Below, piece after piece: positions 1 through 6,692 of a DNA stretch of 37,108 nucleotides; position 1 is the first letter of the stretch; the number at the start of each line of letters is the position of its first letter. Source of the DNA: a virus; IMG/VR virus record IMGVR_UViG_3300042121_000056, positions 1 to 37,108 of that record; one strand, written 5' to 3'. Both the position numbers and the translations under genes were made by a program. Below the pieces are notes generated by a model. That model worked only from the letters and a program-made list of their open reading frames with translations. It had not been told where the DNA came from and made no database searches.

Positions 1-160
1 GGTAGTCATGGCCGGTGGTGATGTATTCCGCTAGGCGCATCAGGTCCATGACTCCAGCGCCGGAGGTTGAGGCGAAGCTGGTGGCTGACAGCAAGGGCTT
101 CGCCGTCTGCAGCGCCTTGGTGCGTTCTTCGATGGAGGACTTCACTTCGGGAAGGGTCAT
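1..160 (-). CDS. Unknown small protein, 3' end outside window
   Basis: The ATG at 160-158 opens a frame (MTLPEVKSSIEERTKALQTA...) with no stop down to the window edge, giving 53 visible residues. Its start overlaps the stop of the next upstream gene as ATGA, the coupling used through most of this arm. The visible part is mostly helical and polar, with a Ser/Thr/Ala stretch; no family recognised. The competing frame on the same strand reads as Arg/His-rich low complexity and is rejected. Confidence 0.6.
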   Translation of the reverse strand, partial: MTLPEVKSSIEERTKALQTAKPLLSATSFASTSGAGVMDLMRLAEYITTGHDY

Positions 161-462
161 AGGTGTATTCCTTTTCGGTCGCGGCGGTCGCGTGCTGCTT
201 GAGTATGGGGGCTGCAGAGGTAGCGCTCCTGTCCCCGATGAGTGCGGACGTGGGTGGCATCGCGCACCCCAGTCCCTTCGGCCACGCAGTCGTGGCAGGC
301 TATTGCCCGAGCGCCCCGGTAGCGGCGGTAGGAGACGCGGCGCTCGAAGTCATCCTCATCCTTCTTCGAGGCGGGACGGCTCTCCTTGGATGGGAGGTCG
401 AGACCGGGAAGTGCAACATCTTCCCACTCCTGCCGGGTGGGTTTCTTGGGTAGGAGGCTCAT
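157..462 (-). CDS. Unknown small protein with a Cys pair
   Basis: 101 residues from the ATG at 462, which overlaps the upstream stop as ATGA. The first half is acidic/polar (KKPTRQEWEDVALPGLDLP), followed by an Arg-rich stretch and a CHDC motif, then HVRTHRG and a YLC...H segment. The Cys/His spacing suggests a small zinc-binding fold, but no family is recognised. The reading frame extends further upstream without a credible start; the ATG is chosen because of the coupling. Confidence 0.6.
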   Translation of the reverse strand: MSLLPKKPTRQEWEDVALPGLDLPSKESRPASKKDEDDFERRVSYRRYRGARAIACHDCVAEGTGVRDATHVRTHRGQERYLCSPHTQAARDRRDRKGIHL

Positions 463-710
463 AACCACAGCCAATCGGTCCTCACCCAATTCAAGCGATC
501 CGGTTGGAGCATCAACCAAGAGGCATAGCCCTGCGCCTTGCCGTTGATCCCGGCCAGCAGTTCTCCACGCTTGGCACCGTCGCCGTCGGTGGCGTTCCAC
601 TCCTCGCTGGCGACGGCATATACCCGCGTCAGTTCCGGTTCGACCTTTCCCGGCAGGATTCCCGCAGTCACTTCAATGAGGCACCGTGCGGTTTTCATCT
701 CTGATTCCAT
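459..710 (-). CDS. Unknown small protein
   Basis: 83 residues starting MESEMKTARCLIEVTAGIL. An AGGAG lies 7 bases before the ATG at 710, and the gene begins 10 bases after the stop of the exonuclease gene, so it probably belongs to the same transcript. The sequence looks like a compact alpha/beta protein (strand, Pro/Gly turn, helix, C-terminal Trp-rich end WVRTDWLWL). No family recognised. Confidence 0.6.
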   Translation of the reverse strand: MESEMKTARCLIEVTAGILPGKVEPELTRVYAVASEEWNATDGDGAKRGELLAGINGKAQGYASWLMLQPDRLNWVRTDWLWL

Positions 711-719
711 GGCATGCTC

Positions 720-1775
720 CTAGTTCTTCGATCGGGGGACTGCTGTCACCGACAGTTTGCGGTAGCCGGAGCGGGTTCCGGCCTTCACTTCCACTGGGCC
801 AACGTCGACCCATCGGATGTTATGCGTGCCGGTGGAGCCGGTAACCCCACTGAGCGTGCGTTTGAAGGCGGCTTCCTTCTTCTTCACCTGACGCTTCAAC
901 TCCGCTGCTTCCTCGTACATCTGCACGGCGGCGAGGATTTCCGGGTCCTCGATCAGCCCCTCCACGTCAGTGTCGCCGCCCCGGCAGGCGGTGGCGTACT
1001 CACAGTAGGACCAGCACCATTCACGCGGCTTGTCCCGGGAGGCGTCCTCGCCGTGGAGCACCGCGTACTTCACGTCATTCACCCATTCGTCGATGAAGGT
1101 GATGACATCCTCGGAGTACAGGTGCATCACCGCATGCGGGATTACATCCTTGCCCGAGCGGTCGAAGAACACGTCGCCTACGATGATGGGATGGGCCGGG
1201 TCCAGCAGCCCTGCTTCGATGGCAGCCTTCGCGTAGGCATGCACTTGGTAGATTTGCTGCTGGTCCGGCCCGGTCTTTTTGATCGTCTCCAGTTCGGCCT
1301 TGGACTTGCCGTCGAGGATGCCTTGATAGAAGCCGCTCTCGATGTCCTGTGCCGCGAACGGGATGATGACGTCCGGATGCGAGGGAATCTCCCCGCCCGA
1401 GGGGAGCGGGAAGGTGAGGTCCTGCTGGAACAGCCAGCCGGGATGGTCGATCTTCAACTGCGCCTCGATTGCGGCCCCGGCGACGGTGCCGAAGAACGCA
1501 GCGGTCTTGTCCCGCACGTCGGAGAACGGCACCTGCTTCATCATCAGCGCTGCGTATTGCCGACAGTGCCCAAGGTTGGACACGCCGATGAAGAAGTCCT
1601 GCTGTTGCTTGGAGCGGGCCGTATTGTTCGAGGCATTCTGGATGGCCGTATAGAAGGCTTGTGCAGCGACCTCGCCAAGCTTGCTCAGGTCTATCTCGGA
1701 AGCAGTGTCGTCGACGCGGTCCATCACAGCCATGAGTTCGGCTGGCACTTCGTCGAGTCCTTCGTCATCAAACAT
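720..1775 (-). CDS. Cas4-type RecB-family exonuclease (PD-(D/E)XK, Fe-S)
   Basis: 351 residues. Visible: a PD-(D/E)XK nuclease core with P134-D135 in a 'SHPDVIIP' strand and D155-G-K157 in 'ILDGKSK', plus four Cys placed as in Cas4/AddB nucleases: C71 (GHCRQ) and C254, C258, C264 (CWSYCEYATAC), the usual [4Fe-4S] ligands. Cas4-like exonucleases resect DNA ends; in actinophages they commonly sit next to a single-strand annealing protein, and here a Rad52-type gene lies one gene upstream. I infer that the two form the phage recombination pair. The start is either ATG 1775 (AGGTG 9 bases upstream) or an in-frame GTG at 1787 that overlaps the previous stop. C-terminal coiled coil near 280-310. 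Confidence 0.85.
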   Translation of the reverse strand: MFDDEGLDEVPAELMAVMDRVDDTASEIDLSKLGEVAAQAFYTAIQNASNNTARSKQQQDFFIGVSNLGHCRQYAALMMKQVPFSDVRDKTAAFFGTVAGAAIEAQLKIDHPGWLFQQDLTFPLPSGGEIPSHPDVIIPFAAQDIESGFYQGILDGKSKAELETIKKTGPDQQQIYQVHAYAKAAIEAGLLDPAHPIIVGDVFFDRSGKDVIPHAVMHLYSEDVITFIDEWVNDVKYAVLHGEDASRDKPREWCWSYCEYATACRGGDTDVEGLIEDPEILAAVQMYEEAAELKRQVKKKEAAFKRTLSGVTGSTGTHNIRWVDVGPVEVKAGTRSGYRKLSVTAVPRSKN

Positions 1776-1780
1776 TTGGT

Positions 1781-2107
1781 CTAACACCTGTCGTTGTCGT
1801 TATCCGGCTGCACCCACCAAAACCACCAAGGGGGCGGATTCTGGACGATCACCACGGGGGGTTGCTGCTGTTGAGGGGGCCGCTGCGGCGGTTGGGGCCT
1901 TGGCTGGACCGGCTTCGGGGCTGGTGGTTTGGGTGCAGGCGGAGCGGGTCTTGGGGCCGGGGGCGGAGCGGGTCTTGGGGCCGGGGCTGGCATTGGGACA
2001 GAGAGTGAGACGGCCTGCATCGCCTTGGCGCAGTCCTTCTTGCCGCTGCCGCACGCTGTGAGCGCCAGAACCGACGCCACCACCACCACCAAAACCCTTG
2101 CCTTCAT
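1781..2107 (-). CDS. Proline-rich lipoprotein, possibly exported
   Basis: 108 residues. The N-terminus is a textbook lipoprotein signal: MKARVLVVVVASVLALTACGSG, with hydrophobic core and lipobox LTAC-G, so Cys19 should be lipidated. The mature part begins with a short polar segment including a second Cys, then is about 60% Pro with Ala/Lys/Gln (PAPRPAPP-type repeats), ending in an aromatic WWFWWVQP patch. A Pro-rich stalk would let it cross the cell wall. GGGAG lies upstream of the ATG. It sits between the annealing protein and the exonuclease, an odd place for an envelope protein; phage lipoproteins often act in superinfection exclusion, but that role is only a guess here. Confidence 0.75.
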   Translation of the reverse strand: MKARVLVVVVASVLALTACGSGKKDCAKAMQAVSLSVPMPAPAPRPAPPPAPRPAPPAPKPPAPKPVQPRPQPPQRPPQQQQPPVVIVQNPPPWWFWWVQPDNDNDRC

Positions 2108-2129
2108 CAGTCGCTCCCTTTCGGGGAAG

Positions 2130-2171
2130 CCGCAGGGGGCCGACTCTGGGGGGTAAGTCGACCCCCTGCGG
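2130..2171 (-). terminator. Strong hairpin after the Rad52-like gene
   Basis: Inverted repeat with 16-base arms (2130-2145 and 2156-2171, one mismatch) and a 10-base loop. It lies between the Rad52-like gene and the lipoprotein gene, next to a copy of the dispersed palindrome (2181-2206). No T-run follows on the minus strand, so it may be a non-canonical terminator, an mRNA-processing hairpin or a binding site. Confidence 0.5.
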
Positions 2172-2180
2172 GGTTTGTGG

Positions 2181-2206
2181 GGGGCTGTTGGTCAACCAAC
2201 AGCCCC
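2181..2206. repeat. Dispersed palindrome, copy 1
   Basis: Perfect 11-base arms GGGGCTGTTGG / CCAACAGCCCC around TCAA. Begins 6 bases past the stop of the Rad52-like gene and 74 bases before the next start. Confidence 0.9.
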
Positions 2207-2212
2207 TTGGTG

Positions 2213-2941
2213 CTACCGCCCGTGGGGCTGCAGCGTGGGATCGAGAACCATGGGCACGTCGTTGTACTCATGTTCCTCGGGTTCGGACGGGTCCTGCTGC
2301 TGCGCCGCCTTCATGTTCAGCGCCCGGTCCAGCAGAGCCTTGTTCGCCTCATGCTGCTCGGGGGTAACGCCGGGGGTGGGTTCCTCTTCCTTCTCTTCGT
2401 CCTCCTTGGGCGGAAGCGGGGGCCACACCATGCCGGGGGCGAACACCTTCTGCACAATGTCGTGGGTCGCGCCGTTCTGGTACAGCGACAGCCCGAACTG
2501 GGTGCCAAGGAAGATCGCGGCCCGCTTCAGCGCATCCGACTCGGCAGACTTGATGGCCATGTCCATCGACTCGGTGATGTCCGGCTGGGAGGAGCCTGCG
2601 ACCGCGGCCTCGGTGTAGACGGCTCCGGTCTGGTGGATGGTCAGGCGCACGACGGCCTTGGCGGTCACCTTCCAGTTCGTCCGCTGCGGGTTGTTGCGCT
2701 GCGGGACCTCGCGCTGGTCAAGGATTTCGGACTCAAGCAGTTCGGAGGAAAACCCGCCGAAGCCGAACACCTTGATGAGGGACGCCTTGACATCGTATGC
2801 CTCAAGGTAGGACATGTTGTCCCGCTTGGAAACGCGGGCCGGGTTCAGTGGGGCCGTGAGGACCCGCACCTGCAGGTGGCTCAGCGGCTTGAGTCGGGGA
2901 TCGGTCGGTGCCGATTTTTCTTCGGCGGGGCTGGTAGTCAT
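2213..2941 (-). CDS. Rad52-family single-strand annealing protein
   Basis: 242 residues. Residues 44-67 (SYLEAYDVKASLIKVFGFGGFSSE) and 91-154 (a beta-strand pair, then 'SMDMAIKSAESDALKRAAIFLGTQFGLSLY') match the Rad52/Rad22 pattern, in which a helix with 'ESDALKRAA..LG..LG..LY' closes the DNA-binding fold. Such proteins anneal complementary strands and may load on SSB-covered DNA; this phage also encodes SSB. The C-terminal 80 residues are acidic and Pro/Glu-rich, a likely protein-interaction tail. Start overlaps the preceding small gene as ATGA. Partner by context: the Cas4-type exonuclease downstream. Confidence 0.8.
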   Translation of the reverse strand: MTTSPAEEKSAPTDPRLKPLSHLQVRVLTAPLNPARVSKRDNMSYLEAYDVKASLIKVFGFGGFSSELLESEILDQREVPQRNNPQRTNWKVTAKAVVRLTIHQTGAVYTEAAVAGSSQPDITESMDMAIKSAESDALKRAAIFLGTQFGLSLYQNGATHDIVQKVFAPGMVWPPLPPKEDEEKEEEPTPGVTPEQHEANKALLDRALNMKAAQQQDPSEPEEHEYNDVPMVLDPTLQPHGR

Positions 2942-3042
2942 GGGTTCATTGTTCCATCTTTTCGTAAACGTATTGCATTTATTGCGGAGGGCTGTGTGCC
3001 CCTGTGCGGCTGTCGCGGAGGTCGGGTGGAATGAGTATCCAT
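2938..3042 (-). CDS. 34-residue basic peptide, tentative
   Basis: ATG at 3042 with GGAGG four bases upstream; 34 residues (MDTHSTRPPRQPHRG...RKDGTMNP), Arg/Pro/His-rich, ending with ATGA overlap into the Rad52-like gene. The overlap and ribosome site argue for translation; the composition could also be that of a simple leader that delivers ribosomes to the annealing-protein start. Confidence 0.4.
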   Translation of the reverse strand: MDTHSTRPPRQPHRGTQPSAINAIRLRKDGTMNP

Positions 3043-3067
3043 CCGACCTCCGACAATTCGACAGCGC

Positions 3068-3277
3068 CTAATTCCGGGCCGGTGCTGGCCGTCCTTTGGC
3101 CCCCGTCGCGGCGTCGTAGAAGCGGTCCCGATTGAAGGAGGGAATCTCCGCTTCGATGGCGGTAACCGTGGCCGCAACCATCTTGGTCCAGAGTTCAAAC
3201 TCGGGATGGTCGGGGGCGGGGCGGAGCCTGTTGTAGCGCTCAGCGAGGTTGGTGAGCAGTTTCCGAGAGAGAGCCAT
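3068..3277 (-). CDS. Unknown small protein
   Basis: 69 residues from ATG 3277 (an in-frame GTG lies one codon earlier). Sequence MALSRKLLTNLAERYNRLR...FELWTKMVAATVTAIEAEI...YDAATGAKGRPAPARN is mainly helical with a basic, flexible C-terminus. No family recognised. An 8-codon frame (MAGSNMVK) separates it from the next upstream gene. Confidence 0.55.
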   Translation of the reverse strand: MALSRKLLTNLAERYNRLRPAPDHPEFELWTKMVAATVTAIEAEIPSFNRDRFYDAATGAKGRPAPARN

Positions 3278-3302
3278 CACTTCACCATATTGCTTCCTGC
3301 CA

Positions 3303-3548
3303 TCACGCGAATCGTGATCCTTTCATGCTGTCGATCAGGACGGTGCCGGTTTGGCACAGCGCCCACGTAATTCCCATTGCAGCCAAGGCGGCAACACCGC
3401 CCGGATCGGAGAAAGCCCATTGAATGGCCTCCCCCAATTCCATATCCCCGTCGACACCGTATGGATAGAACCTTTGGCCGATAGCGATGACCTGCGCGAT
3501 ATCCACGAAAGACGGAATGGTTACCTCAATGCTTAATCCCAGTCCCAT
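3303..3548 (-). CDS. Small protein with one probable membrane segment
   Basis: 81 residues from ATG 3548 (GGGGATC upstream). A polar N-terminal two-thirds (IPSFVDIAQVIAIGQRFYPYG) is followed by a hydrophobic stretch GGVAALAAMGITWALCQTGTVLI that could span a membrane, and a short basic tail. It overlaps the end of the HNH gene by 23 bases, more than the usual 4-base coupling. No family recognised. Confidence 0.55.
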   Translation of the reverse strand: MGLGLSIEVTIPSFVDIAQVIAIGQRFYPYGVDGDMELGEAIQWAFSDPGGVAALAAMGITWALCQTGTVLIDSMKGSRFA

Positions 3549-3876
3549 TAGTGATCCCCTCGGTTTCCTCATGGAAGCGGATTGATCCGTCATCACCAAA
3601 GAGGACCCAACCAGTGAAGGTCCGTATCGGAACAGTCGACGGGTCGTCCGCGCTACTGATAGGGATAATGTAGCCCTGCGCCCGTGCCATGTCAGGATGC
3701 TGATGAACGTAGCGGTGGTCACTGGAGCAAAGTAAAACCAAATTGCCGACAGCGTGTCCACCTTCCCGCCTCCGCTGTCGATGGTGAATCTGATAGCCCG
3801 GCCCGCCACACCGTGAGCACTGGCCATTGGACCGCTCATGGACCAGCTTCCGGGCCTTTGTTGGAATCTGACTCAC
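3526..3876 (-). CDS. HNH endonuclease (first of an adjacent pair)
   Basis: 116 residues. The core CSRCGGPGYQIHHRQRR...GNLVLLCSSDHRYVHQHP has the HNH layout: a CxxC zinc pair, the catalytic IHH, the N of GNL(V)LLC and the final H in HRYVHQHP. The C-terminal part (FTGWVLFGDDGSIRF) is a small beta-rich tail seen in many actinophage and actinobacterial HNH proteins. Start overlaps the stop of the second HNH gene (ATGA). HNH proteins here may be homing endonucleases or packaging-associated nickases. Confidence 0.85.
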   Translation of the reverse strand: MSQIPTKARKLVHERSNGQCSRCGGPGYQIHHRQRRREGGHAVGNLVLLCSSDHRYVHQHPDMARAQGYIIPISSADDPSTVPIRTFTGWVLFGDDGSIRFHEETEGITNGTGIKH

Positions 3877-4307
3877 GATCGACCGCGCTTACAGGTGCGG
3901 CACACCCGATGGCCGCGTGGGCTGATGTAGGTATTCTCCTCATCAAACTCATGCCCCTTGTGACAATGAGTTTTGCGGGCATGGAGGGCCATCGGGGCAT
4001 TGCCCCGAAGAACGTTCACCCGGTGCGACACCGGCTCCAAGTGATCCGGCCACCAGCACGCCTTGTTCCGGCACAAGTGGTCGAGGGTCATGCCGTCCGG
4101 TATCGGCCCGACCAGCCACTCCCACATCAGTCGATGCACAAGCGTCTTGCGCGCCCCCTCCCTGACTTGGCGATACCCCCTCATGCTTGATCCCGTATAA
4201 ACAACACATGGTCCATGCCACTCCGACCGGAGCATAACTCGCTCCGTCGGGGGCAGCGACCGGAAGGCATGGCTCCTAAAGTTCATCGTCGGGGATGAGG
4301 ACTGCAT
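3873..4307 (-). CDS. HNH endonuclease (second of an adjacent pair)
   Basis: 144 residues. Visible motifs: the AHR-like 'LVHRLMWEWLVGPIPDGMTLDHLCRN' with the catalytic DH, the 'CWWPDHLEPVSHRVNVLRG' segment (N/H of the HNH fold), and a C-terminal zinc knuckle CHKGHEF...RVCRTC. This is the common phage HNH_3 type with a C-terminal CxxC. Strong AGGAGG before the ATG at 4307. It is a different subtype from its neighbour, so the pair is not a simple duplication. Confidence 0.85.
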   Translation of the reverse strand: MQSSSPTMNFRSHAFRSLPPTERVMLRSEWHGPCVVYTGSSMRGYRQVREGARKTLVHRLMWEWLVGPIPDGMTLDHLCRNKACWWPDHLEPVSHRVNVLRGNAPMALHARKTHCHKGHEFDEENTYISPRGHRVCRTCKRGRS

Positions 4308-4381
4308 CAGCGCCTCCTAGCCAAACGGAACACCACGATGGCAAGGACGAGGATGGCGAGGCTTTGCATTAGGTCGATCAT
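4307..4381 (-). CDS. 24-residue membrane peptide
   Basis: ATG 4381 with AGGAGG five bases upstream; MIDLMQSLAILVLAIVVFRLARRR is one hydrophobic helix followed by a basic cytoplasmic anchor. Stop overlaps the HNH start as TGATG, and its own start overlaps the upstream stop as ATGA. The consensus ribosome site and double coupling make it more than a chance frame. Function unknown; small phage membrane peptides can perturb the membrane or assist lysis. Confidence 0.6.
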   Translation of the reverse strand: MIDLMQSLAILVLAIVVFRLARRR

Positions 4382-4602
4382 GGCAACCTCCTGCTCCACG
4401 TCTCGTCGGGCACCGTGATGATGTGCGTCGGCAGATCATCCGGGCCGAAGATCATCAGCGGGGACAGCGCCAAGCCATGCTGCCCCAGCCACCCACGGAA
4501 GGACTCAAGCAGCTTCGGGTGGGCGATCAACACCTGCACCACCTCGGGCTGGTCACCCTCGTAGAGGAACGGGTACTGCGCCTCTTCAGCCGATTCGGTC
4601 AC
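4378..4602 (-). CDS. Unknown small protein
   Basis: 74 residues, GTG start at 4602 overlapping the upstream stop (GTGA). Acidic N-terminus (TESAEEAQYPFLYEGDQPEVVQVL) and an amphipathic middle (HPKLLESFRGWLGQHGL). No family recognised. Confidence 0.6.
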   Translation of the reverse strand: MTESAEEAQYPFLYEGDQPEVVQVLIAHPKLLESFRGWLGQHGLALSPLMIFGPDDLPTHIITVPDETWSRRLP

Positions 4603-4853
4603 TGCCCCGCCTCCTTGGGAAACTTCTCGATGGCCGCAGTGAGCGCAGCCACCTTCTCTTTGGCCCGGTCACGCTTGCCCGTGTGCCGCTCGATGGCCTT
4701 CTCGGTGCTTTCGGCACGGAGCTTGAAGCCCTCGTACCGCTGTGCCTTGGCGTCGTCGGACAGGCTGGCTATGGCGTGTTCTCGAATCTCAACTTCGCGC
4801 TGCTCCCCGTCCAGCATCTGGATGAGCACAGCGCGGACATTCACCTCGGCCAC
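4599..4853 (-). CDS. Small coiled-coil protein
   Basis: 84 residues, GTG start at 4853 directly after the upstream stop. Begins with a beta-like segment (EVNVRAVLIQMLDGEQREVEI), then a long charged helix (AESTEKAIERHTGKRDRAKEKVAALTAAIEKF) with coiled-coil character. No family recognised. Confidence 0.6.
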   Translation of the reverse strand: MAEVNVRAVLIQMLDGEQREVEIREHAIASLSDDAKAQRYEGFKLRAESTEKAIERHTGKRDRAKEKVAALTAAIEKFPKEAGQ

Positions 4854-5042
4854 TCAGTCCACCTCCCGGCGGACGGTGACCATGGCCTCGGCATCCACGC
4901 CCACCATGCCCTGCCGGGTGAACAGCCCGACCCGCTTCCCGCTCAACGGCTGGACGCCACCCACGGCAATGAAGCCGTCGTCGGTTTTGATTTGGTCGCC
5001 CGCCCGTACCTCTTTGGCGGGGATTGTGAGGACATTCATCAT
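4854..5042 (-). CDS. Small beta-rich protein
   Basis: 62 residues from ATG 5042, AGGAG five bases upstream, ATGA overlap with the preceding gene. The sequence (IPAKEVRAGDQIKTDDGFIAVGGVQPLSGKRVGLF...) is strand-rich with Gly turns, like a small beta-barrel or SH3/OB-type domain. A possible DNA- or peptide-binding role is only suggested by the fold pattern. Confidence 0.6.
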   Translation of the reverse strand: MMNVLTIPAKEVRAGDQIKTDDGFIAVGGVQPLSGKRVGLFTRQGMVGVDAEAMVTVRREVD

Positions 5043-5557
5043 TTCAACTCCTGAAGATTTCCGGTTTCGTCGTACTCATAAATGCGGCGGTGGCGCACAT
5101 TGCACTTGAAGAGGACGCCCCGGCCCCAAGGGATCATCTTGTAATCCCTTGTGATGCCAATAATCCAGCGCTCGGGTTTTTCCTCCACCGCACCCACCGA
5201 CTTCCAACTTCCCTCGGGCATTCTGTCGTCGGGGGTGCGGCGGTGAACCTTCCGGGCGATGTGTGGACAGAACCGGAACGCTGCCTCTGCGCATTCCACA
5301 TGAAACGGCGGGTCCGTGTAAGCGCCGGTTGACGCCGAGATTGGCCCACCAACAAAGGCGATCCAGTAGCTAAGTGCGTTACCGCAGATGCCGCACAACC
5401 TGTCCCGGCCACACTCGATCACCGTTTCGTTGTTGATGGTGGTGAAATCTACGCCGTCCGGCGTTAGATTCATGCGGGGTATGGGCACCTTCCGCCGGTG
5501 GTCCAGCGGAAGGTTCTGCATCTTCAGCGGGATGTCCGCCGTCCAGTCCTCACTCAT
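5039..5557 (-). CDS. Cys-rich protein, probable zinc binding
   Basis: 172 residues. The middle holds C-G-R-D-R-L-C-G-I-C-G (residues about 49-59), then, after a hydrophobic stretch, PFHVECAEAAFRFCPHI, giving a CxxC...HxxC pattern typical of treble-clef or zinc-ribbon folds. The C-terminal part is beta-rich and contains RWIIGITRDYKMIPWGRGVLFKC. Function unknown. Start overlaps the upstream stop by eight bases. Confidence 0.65.
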   Translation of the reverse strand: MSEDWTADIPLKMQNLPLDHRRKVPIPRMNLTPDGVDFTTINNETVIECGRDRLCGICGNALSYWIAFVGGPISASTGAYTDPPFHVECAEAAFRFCPHIARKVHRRTPDDRMPEGSWKSVGAVEEKPERWIIGITRDYKMIPWGRGVLFKCNVRHRRIYEYDETGNLQELK

Positions 5558-5897
5558 AGAGATTCACAGCCTTCAGGCCGTATGTGGTGTCTTCGACCAG
5601 TCTCCTGATGGCGGATACAGAAGGCTTTTCCCGCAGCCAGTCGACGAGCGCCTGCCAGTTTGCAAACACCCGCCCGTTGCCGCAGACAAGCCATCGCCCA
5701 TCGTTCAGCCTTATTCCGGCAAGCTCATAATCTTTGTCGGTCGTCACTTGGCCAGCCATCTCAAAGGCGATATATTTCCAGCCCTCCGGCTCTGGGACGT
5801 GCCGGGATTTCACCCGCTGCAGTTCCTTCTCCAGTTCCGCTATCCACGCTTTGTGGTTGTCGATTTCGGCTTCGAGTTCCTTGATTGATTTAGGCAT
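5550..5897 (-). CDS. Small protein with N-terminal coiled coil
   Basis: 115 residues from ATG 5897, chosen over upstream in-frame starts because GAGGAA lies about 8 bases before it and upstream sequence belongs to the previous gene. Residues 1-28 (KSIKELEAEIDNHKAWIAELEKELQRV) form a coiled coil; the rest (GWKYIAFEMAGQV...LAGIRLNDGRWLVCGNGRVF) is a mixed alpha/beta domain. No family recognised. Confidence 0.6.
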   Translation of the reverse strand: MPKSIKELEAEIDNHKAWIAELEKELQRVKSRHVPEPEGWKYIAFEMAGQVTTDKDYELAGIRLNDGRWLVCGNGRVFANWQALVDWLREKPSVSAIRRLVEDTTYGLKAVNLYE

Positions 5898-6210
5898 TGG
5901 GGTTTTCCTCTTCATCGACCGGGACGAGGTATCCCGGTGCTGGCTCGTAACTGAATGCACCGCCTGTGCTGGGCCGGAACTCCACAGAGTTCACTCCCGG
6001 TACGTGCCAGTGCACGCCGTAGCCGGGGTCGCTGCCGAATCCGGACCCGACGCCGAGGCAGTTGATGACATCGCCGATGCGAAGGTCCTGTTGCCAGCCA
6101 CGGAATGCGCCCGAGATGTTCGGGTGGCGCTTCCAGCCCGACAGGTACGCGCCCTCCTGCACCACCCGGAACTGCGCACCGACAGGCCAGCGCTCCCTGA
6201 CGCTGGACAT
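5890..6210 (-). CDS. Unknown beta-rich protein
   Basis: 106 residues from ATG 6210 (TGATG overlap; a GTG one codon earlier is possible). Rich in Gly, Pro and aromatic residues (FRGWQQDLRIGDVINCLGVGSGFGSDPGYGVHWHVPGVNSVEF), consistent with a small beta-sandwich. No family recognised. Confidence 0.6.
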   Translation of the reverse strand: MSSVRERWPVGAQFRVVQEGAYLSGWKRHPNISGAFRGWQQDLRIGDVINCLGVGSGFGSDPGYGVHWHVPGVNSVEFRPSTGGAFSYEPAPGYLVPVDEEENPNA

Positions 6211-6632
6211 CACTCACCAGTCCTTGAGACGCGGTAGATGTTGTGCCAAGTGAACTCGAAGTCCATGACCCAGTCTGGAGCGTCTGTGCTGTAGCCCTCA
6301 TCATCCGTGTCACCGACGACGACATAGTCACCCACCAAGGGGACGCTGAAGTCCTCCAGCCTCACGCCATCGAGGTCCGCCCATAGGTTCATGGCTCTGA
6401 GGTTGATGATGTCCGCGAGGTCCTCACCGGCGTCGAGCCGGAATAATCCGTTGTCGTCATAGAAGAAGCTCACGTGCCTCTCCGCGGTGCCTGCGGTGGA
6501 CATCGTGTACGTCCCACCGTCGCGGTCACCGCCGAACACTAGCGCGGTCATGCTGCGGTAGTCGTTGTCGGCATGCTCGGCCCAGCGCACCGGCTGGTCC
6601 TTGTCTGCGGGAATTACTATCGCCTTTGTCAT
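6210..6632 (-). CDS. DUF3846-like protein
   Basis: 140 residues. The N-terminus MTKAIVIPADKDQPVRWAE...MTALVFGG matches the pattern of DUF3846 proteins (short strand, 'IPAD..QPVR', then a Gly-Gly turn), common in phages of Gram-positive hosts but without known function. The C-terminal part (LVGDYVVVGDTDDEGYSTDAP) is typical of the same group. AAAGGA lies 7 bases before the ATG. It follows palindrome copy 2, so it is the first gene after that element. Confidence 0.6.
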   Translation of the reverse strand: MTKAIVIPADKDQPVRWAEHADNDYRSMTALVFGGDRDGGTYTMSTAGTAERHVSFFYDDNGLFRLDAGEDLADIINLRAMNLWADLDGVRLEDFSVPLVGDYVVVGDTDDEGYSTDAPDWVMDFEFTWHNIYRVSRTGE

Positions 6633-6652
6633 TTCGGTTTCCTTTCAGGTTG

Positions 6653-6678
6653 GGGGCTGTTGGTCGTCCAACATCCCC
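6653..6678. repeat. Dispersed palindrome, copy 2
   Basis: Core TGTTGG-TCGT-CCAACA with GGGGC/TCCCC flanks (one unpaired position). 14 bases past the helicase stop and 20 bases before the next start. Confidence 0.9.
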
Positions 6679-6692
6679 TGAGTTGGTAGCAC

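Noticed and set aside
714-1784. Long plus-strand open frame (356 codons) opposite the exonuclease gene
   Set aside because: It is the mirror frame of a well-supported Cas4-type gene, with Val/His/Leu-rich shadow composition and no domain.
2177-3034. 285-codon plus-strand frame opposite the Rad52-like gene
   Set aside because: Gly/Arg/His-rich shadow; the opposite strand encodes recognisable Rad52 motifs and coupled starts.
3281-3303. Eight-codon frame MAGSNMVK between two genes
   Set aside because: Overlaps both neighbours neatly but is too short to support as a gene; could be only a spacer.
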